Assembly (NCBI GenBank): GCA_944381575.1
Contig: CALWLS010000005.1
Span: 111,374 to 175,373, forward strand
DNA from: an uncultured Lachnospiraceae bacterium
GTDB lineage: Bacteria > Bacillota > Clostridia > Lachnospirales > Lachnospiraceae
Reading direction: 5' to 3'
Length of the DNA: 64,000 nt
Shown here: positions 61,290 through 64,000 of the stretch, one piece after another
Layout of the letters: the number at the start of each line of letters is the position of its first letter
Position numbering within the stretch: position 1 is the stretch's first letter
Position numbers and translations under genes: made by a program
The notes under the pieces: model-generated
Database searches by the model: none
What the model saw: only the letters and a program-made list of their open reading frames with translations
What the model was told of the DNA's origin: nothing

Positions 61290-61321
61290 CCGCGGTGCTG
61301 ATCAGCGCCGCGGCTTTTTTA
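61290..61321. terminator. terminator between the transpeptidase and the minus-strand gene
   Basis: A 10-bp stem CCGCGGTGCT/AGCGCCGCGG (one G-T pair, loop GATC, 61290-61313) followed by CTTTTTT on the plus side and by GTTTT on the minus side. Confidence 0.8.
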
Positions 61322-61351
61322 CTGGAAAGATCATATGTGATATGTGTGCTG

Positions 61352-62140
61352 TCAGCCCTCTGATCCGGATTCAGTTTCTTCAGCCTCTGTTTCGGTATAG
61401 GCCTCGGAATCATCCTCCTGATCGGTTTCAACTCCGCTGACCGTAACCGTTATGCGGCCGGCTCTGGCATTTCCAACCATATCAGCGAAATGCAGATTGA
61501 TGGACTCCGTATCATAAGGGATCCGCATTGTAATCAGGCCTAATTCCCTGTCGATGTCTTCAGGATAAACGATGTCTTCTTCATCGTCATTTATTATTCC
61601 GTAAATGGAATCAAAATCCACACCTGACTGGGTATCATTGATGGTGAAAGTAAGCAGCCCATGTGAAATGGAGGCCGATGACTCGTCTACGGAAGGTGCC
61701 GTATCATCAAGAACTCCGATATCGGAAAAGCTGGTTTTGATCATGCCGTTAATGGCTGTTGCCCTTACCTGGAAAGTACCGTTGTTGTTTACCGTGCAGG
61801 TATAGGTGTTTCCGTCTTTGGTAAATTCGACTGGTGAGGACTCGAGACTGACCTCAAGATCCTTGACAGGCAGCAGAGATTTGACTGTAAACGTAACATC
61901 GGCGGATACATAATCGTCAGTGTCGCCGACGGTCACCTCGATGCGCGGCGAAGAGCAGACGAGCAGGAAAATTATGCCGTTTATCACAAAATATGGAAGT
62001 ATCCAGAACAATAATGTCCTGAGATATTTATTGGACAAAGGACTGTTTTTCACGCGTTCACCGCGGGCGTCATACAAAAGACGCTGGCCGCTCTGGCCCG
62101 AAGCCCTGTAATTGTGTTTTTTTGGATTGCTGGTCTTCAT
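61352..62140 (-). CDS. membrane protein with Ig-like extracellular domains
   Basis: A 262-residue protein (from ATG 62140, with AGGAGG upstream). The short basic N-terminal part has RASGQSGQRLLYDARGERVK, then one membrane helix (LLFWILPYFVINGIIFLLV, about 41-59), then beta-sandwich domains with ADVTFTVKSLLPVKDLEVSL and FQVRATAINGMIKTSFSDIG, and an acidic Glu/Thr tail. The upstream in-frame codons to 62227 have no ribosome site. The role is unknown; the Ig-like fold suggests binding outside the cell. Confidence 0.65.
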   Translation of the reverse strand: MKTSNPKKHNYRASGQSGQRLLYDARGERVKNSPLSNKYLRTLLFWILPYFVINGIIFLLVCSSPRIEVTVGDTDDYVSADVTFTVKSLLPVKDLEVSLESSPVEFTKDGNTYTCTVNNNGTFQVRATAINGMIKTSFSDIGVLDDTAPSVDESSASISHGLLTFTINDTQSGVDFDSIYGIINDDEEDIVYPEDIDRELGLITMRIPYDTESINLHFADMVGNARAGRITVTVSGVETDQEDDSEAYTETEAEETESGSEG

Positions 62141-62160
62141 ATAACCTCCTGGGAAAATTA

Positions 62161-62195
62161 CACTTAAGTTTAGCAAAAAATGACTTAAGTGGCAA
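62161..62195 (-). promoter_or_regulatory. promoter of the Ig-like gene with paired ACTTAAGT operators
   Basis: On the minus strand TTGCCA (62195-62190), a 17-base spacer and TAAACT (62172-62167). Two ACTTAAGT palindromes (62162-62169 and 62183-62190), within longer CACTTAAGT/ACTTAAGTG arms, lie at the start site and just after the -35. This is a repressor-type arrangement. Confidence 0.6.
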
Positions 62196-62220
62196 GGAAC
62201 CCATATGCAAATTAAAAAAT

Positions 62221-62249
62221 TTGACAATAAATGCTATTAGTTGTAAACT
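62221..62249 (+). promoter_or_regulatory. rho promoter
   Basis: TTGACA (62221-62226), a 17-base spacer and TAAACT (62244-62249), with a leader of about 75 bases before the rho ATG. Confidence 0.65.
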
Positions 62250-62328
62250 CATTGCATGGAAAAGCAAATCTAATTATCTTTAGTCTGTTCGTCGGATTTT
62301 TCCATAGAATTTTGAGGTAGTTAATTAA

Positions 62329-63870
62329 ATGAGGAAAAAATTAGAGACACTGTCCCTTGCGCAGTTAAAGGAATTTGCCAAGGCGCAGGATATCAAGATA
62401 ACAGGCCTTAGAAAGGCCGAGATAATCGATAAGCTTGTTGAAAATGCTGAGAAAAATCCGGAAAACAAGCCGCAGGAGGTCCACAGCCGCGCTGCGGTAC
62501 CAATAGAAATGACAAAAACCGGAAAAAACATGCTTAACGGGGCCGGGAGAAATGACAAGGGCCAAAGGTCATCATTAAGGAGGGCAAGTCAGCCAAAGCA
62601 GGAGGATGAGAAAGCGGCGGAAACAAAGCCGGCAGCCTCAGAGAGCAATGATCAGCCTGCTGAACAGACCTCACATCAGGAAAGGACAGTAAAGACCTAT
62701 AACGGATATCTGTCACCGCAGCCTCCGGAGATAAACGCATTGGACTCGGGGCTTGAGGCAAACGGCATACTTGAGGTAATGCCTGAGGGCTTCGGCTTTA
62801 TACGATGCGAGAATTATCTTCCAGGTGAAAATGATGTTTACGTTGCTCCGAGCCAGATCAGGAGATTCAATCTCAAGACCGGAGACATAATCAGGGGAAA
62901 CTGCAGGATAAAGGCGCCTACTGAAAAATTTGCGGCTCTGTTATATATATCAAATATTAACGGATATCCTGCTTATGAGGCTGAAAGACGCCCGTCCTTC
63001 GAGAATCTGACTCCGATATTTCCAAATGAAAAGATCAGGCTTGAAAACGGCAGAAAATCACCGCTTCCCTTGAGGGTCATGGATCTTTTGGCGCCTATAG
63101 GAAAAGGTCAGAGAGGAATGATAGTGTCGCCGCCAAAGGCCGGAAAGACGACGCTGCTTAAACAGGTGGCAAAGTCCATAATCAGGGACAGGAACATGCA
63201 CCTGATCATACTTCTTATAGATGAAAGACCGGAGGAAGTAACAGATATAAAGGAAGATGTGACCGGTGAAAATGTCGAGGTCATCTACTCAACCTTTGAT
63301 GAGCTTCCTGAGAGACATAAGAGAGTTTCTGAAATGGTCATAGAGAGGGCAAAGAGACTTGTGGAATACGGCAAGGACGTCACCATACTGCTGGATTCCA
63401 TAACAAGACTTGCAAGAGCCTACAACCTTGTAGTGCCGCCATCGGGAAGGACGCTTTCAGGAGGACTTGATCCGGCTGCTCTCCATATGCCGAAGAGATT
63501 TTTCGGCGCGGCAAGAAATATGCGTGAGGGAGGGTCCCTTACCATACTGGCTACGGCCCTTATAGATACCGGAAGCCGAATGGACGATGTTATATACGAG
63601 GAATTTAAGGGAACGGGAAACATGGAGCTGGTCCTTGACAGAAAGCTGTCGGAAAAGCGTATATTCCCGGCGATAGATATATTAAAGAGCGGAACAAGGA
63701 GAGATGATCTGCTGCTGGACCACGATGAAATGATGGCGGTGAACAGAGTGAGAAACGCCTTCGGTTCCCTTAAGCCGGAGGAAGCGGCGGAAAAAGTGCT
63801 GGATCTTTTTGCCCGTACCTCGGATAACAGCGAATTCGTAAGAATGGCTGAAAAAATCAGATTCAGCTAA
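62329..63870 (+). CDS. rho: transcription termination factor Rho
   Basis: A 513-residue hexameric RNA helicase. A SAP-like Rho_N domain (1-45: LETLSLAQLKEFAKAQDIKI), a charged insertion of about 90 residues, an OB/cold-shock RNA-binding domain (about 145-205: GILEVMPEGFGFIRCENYLP) and the ATPase core with Walker A PPKAGKTTLLKQ (near 268-279), LLIDERPEEVTD, ILLDSITRLARAYN and the Q/R loops in GGLDPAALHMPKRFFGAARN. Inserted Rho variants are common in Clostridia. No strong ribosome site is apparent: only GAGGTAG lies about 12 bases upstream. Confidence 0.95.
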   Translation: MRKKLETLSLAQLKEFAKAQDIKITGLRKAEIIDKLVENAEKNPENKPQEVHSRAAVPIEMTKTGKNMLNGAGRNDKGQRSSLRRASQPKQEDEKAAETKPAASESNDQPAEQTSHQERTVKTYNGYLSPQPPEINALDSGLEANGILEVMPEGFGFIRCENYLPGENDVYVAPSQIRRFNLKTGDIIRGNCRIKAPTEKFAALLYISNINGYPAYEAERRPSFENLTPIFPNEKIRLENGRKSPLPLRVMDLLAPIGKGQRGMIVSPPKAGKTTLLKQVAKSIIRDRNMHLIILLIDERPEEVTDIKEDVTGENVEVIYSTFDELPERHKRVSEMVIERAKRLVEYGKDVTILLDSITRLARAYNLVVPPSGRTLSGGLDPAALHMPKRFFGAARNMREGGSLTILATALIDTGSRMDDVIYEEFKGTGNMELVLDRKLSEKRIFPAIDILKSGTRRDDLLLDHDEMMAVNRVRNAFGSLKPEEAAEKVLDLFARTSDNSEFVRMAEKIRFS

Positions 63871-64000
63871 AACACATGATAAAAAGGAGATCGAGGGGTA
63901 AACCCAAAAGATTTTCAAAAAATAAAAAAACCAGTTGACATGGCAAAGCGGATGTGATAGATTAAATGAGCTGTCGCTGAGGCGGAAAGCCAGTAAGACA
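63871..64000 (+). promoter_or_regulatory. strong promoter at the right edge, probably of a stable-RNA operon
   Basis: TTGACA (63935-63940), a 17-base spacer TGGCAAAGCGGATGTGA and TAGATT (63958-63963). What follows is CTGTCGCTGAGGCGG, of the type found upstream of rRNA operons in this bacterial group. No gene starts in the remaining bases. The stable-RNA reading is from family resemblance only. Confidence 0.45.

Overview
This window is Gram-positive, most likely a Clostridia genome of the Lachnospiraceae type. The evidence is strong AGGAGG-type ribosome sites, TTGACA/TATAAT promoters, the order rpoB-rpoC-rpsL-rpsG-fusA-tuf, AddAB rather than RecBCD, a bcd-etfB-etfA (butyryl-CoA dehydrogenase) operon, cell-wall-binding repeat proteins and a low-to-moderate GC content. 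The left third (1 to about 22.9 kb) is the late half of a siphophage-type prophage. The rest is ordinary chromosome.

Prophage (1-22.9 kb). In order there are: an HExxH metallopeptidase; head-tail connector and tail-completion genes; a holin placed inside the tail module; the tail tube gene; the gpG/gpGT tail chaperones, probably made by a -1 frameshift; and a 1666-residue tape measure protein. A roughly 4-kb accessory island (about 8.97-12.94 kb) follows, where the distal tail gene would normally stand. It holds a membrane/PLD-like protein, a membrane coiled-coil protein, a ribbon-helix-helix regulator with its own promoter, an HNH endonuclease, a BRO/ORF6C antirepressor and a likely type I toxin-antitoxin locus on opposite strands. 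The tail tip, a chain of small fibre genes, a tyrosine recombinase, two silent fibre C-terminal cassettes on the opposite strand, and a CHAP endolysin complete the module.

Three observations stand out. First, the last fibre gene and two start-less, opposite-strand fibre cassettes share an AAATGCCAA site that would join them in frame, with a Rci-like recombinase between them: a shufflon-like receptor-switching system. Second, a structured leader element occurs three times, in front of the tail tube, tape measure and distal tail genes, each time ending in a sequence complementary to the ribosome-binding site. Third, a 28-residue hydrophobic peptide gene faces a small RNA across a shared two-way terminator.

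Chromosome (22.9-64 kb). ddl abuts the prophage end. Then come the RNA polymerase/ribosomal/elongation-factor block, a MarR regulator divergent from bcd-etfB-etfA with a palindromic operator on each promoter, a secreted cell-wall-binding protein, tyrS behind a leader terminator without a T-box, addB-addA, ung, uppP, a lipoprotein amidase, a polar amino acid ABC transporter, a histidine phosphatase, exonuclease III, an unusual L,D-transpeptidase with a charged single-helix region, a membrane protein with an Ig-like ectodomain, and rho. The last 70 bases hold a strong promoter of the kind that precedes stable-RNA operons. No tRNA, rRNA, CRISPR array or insertion sequence was recognised in the window.
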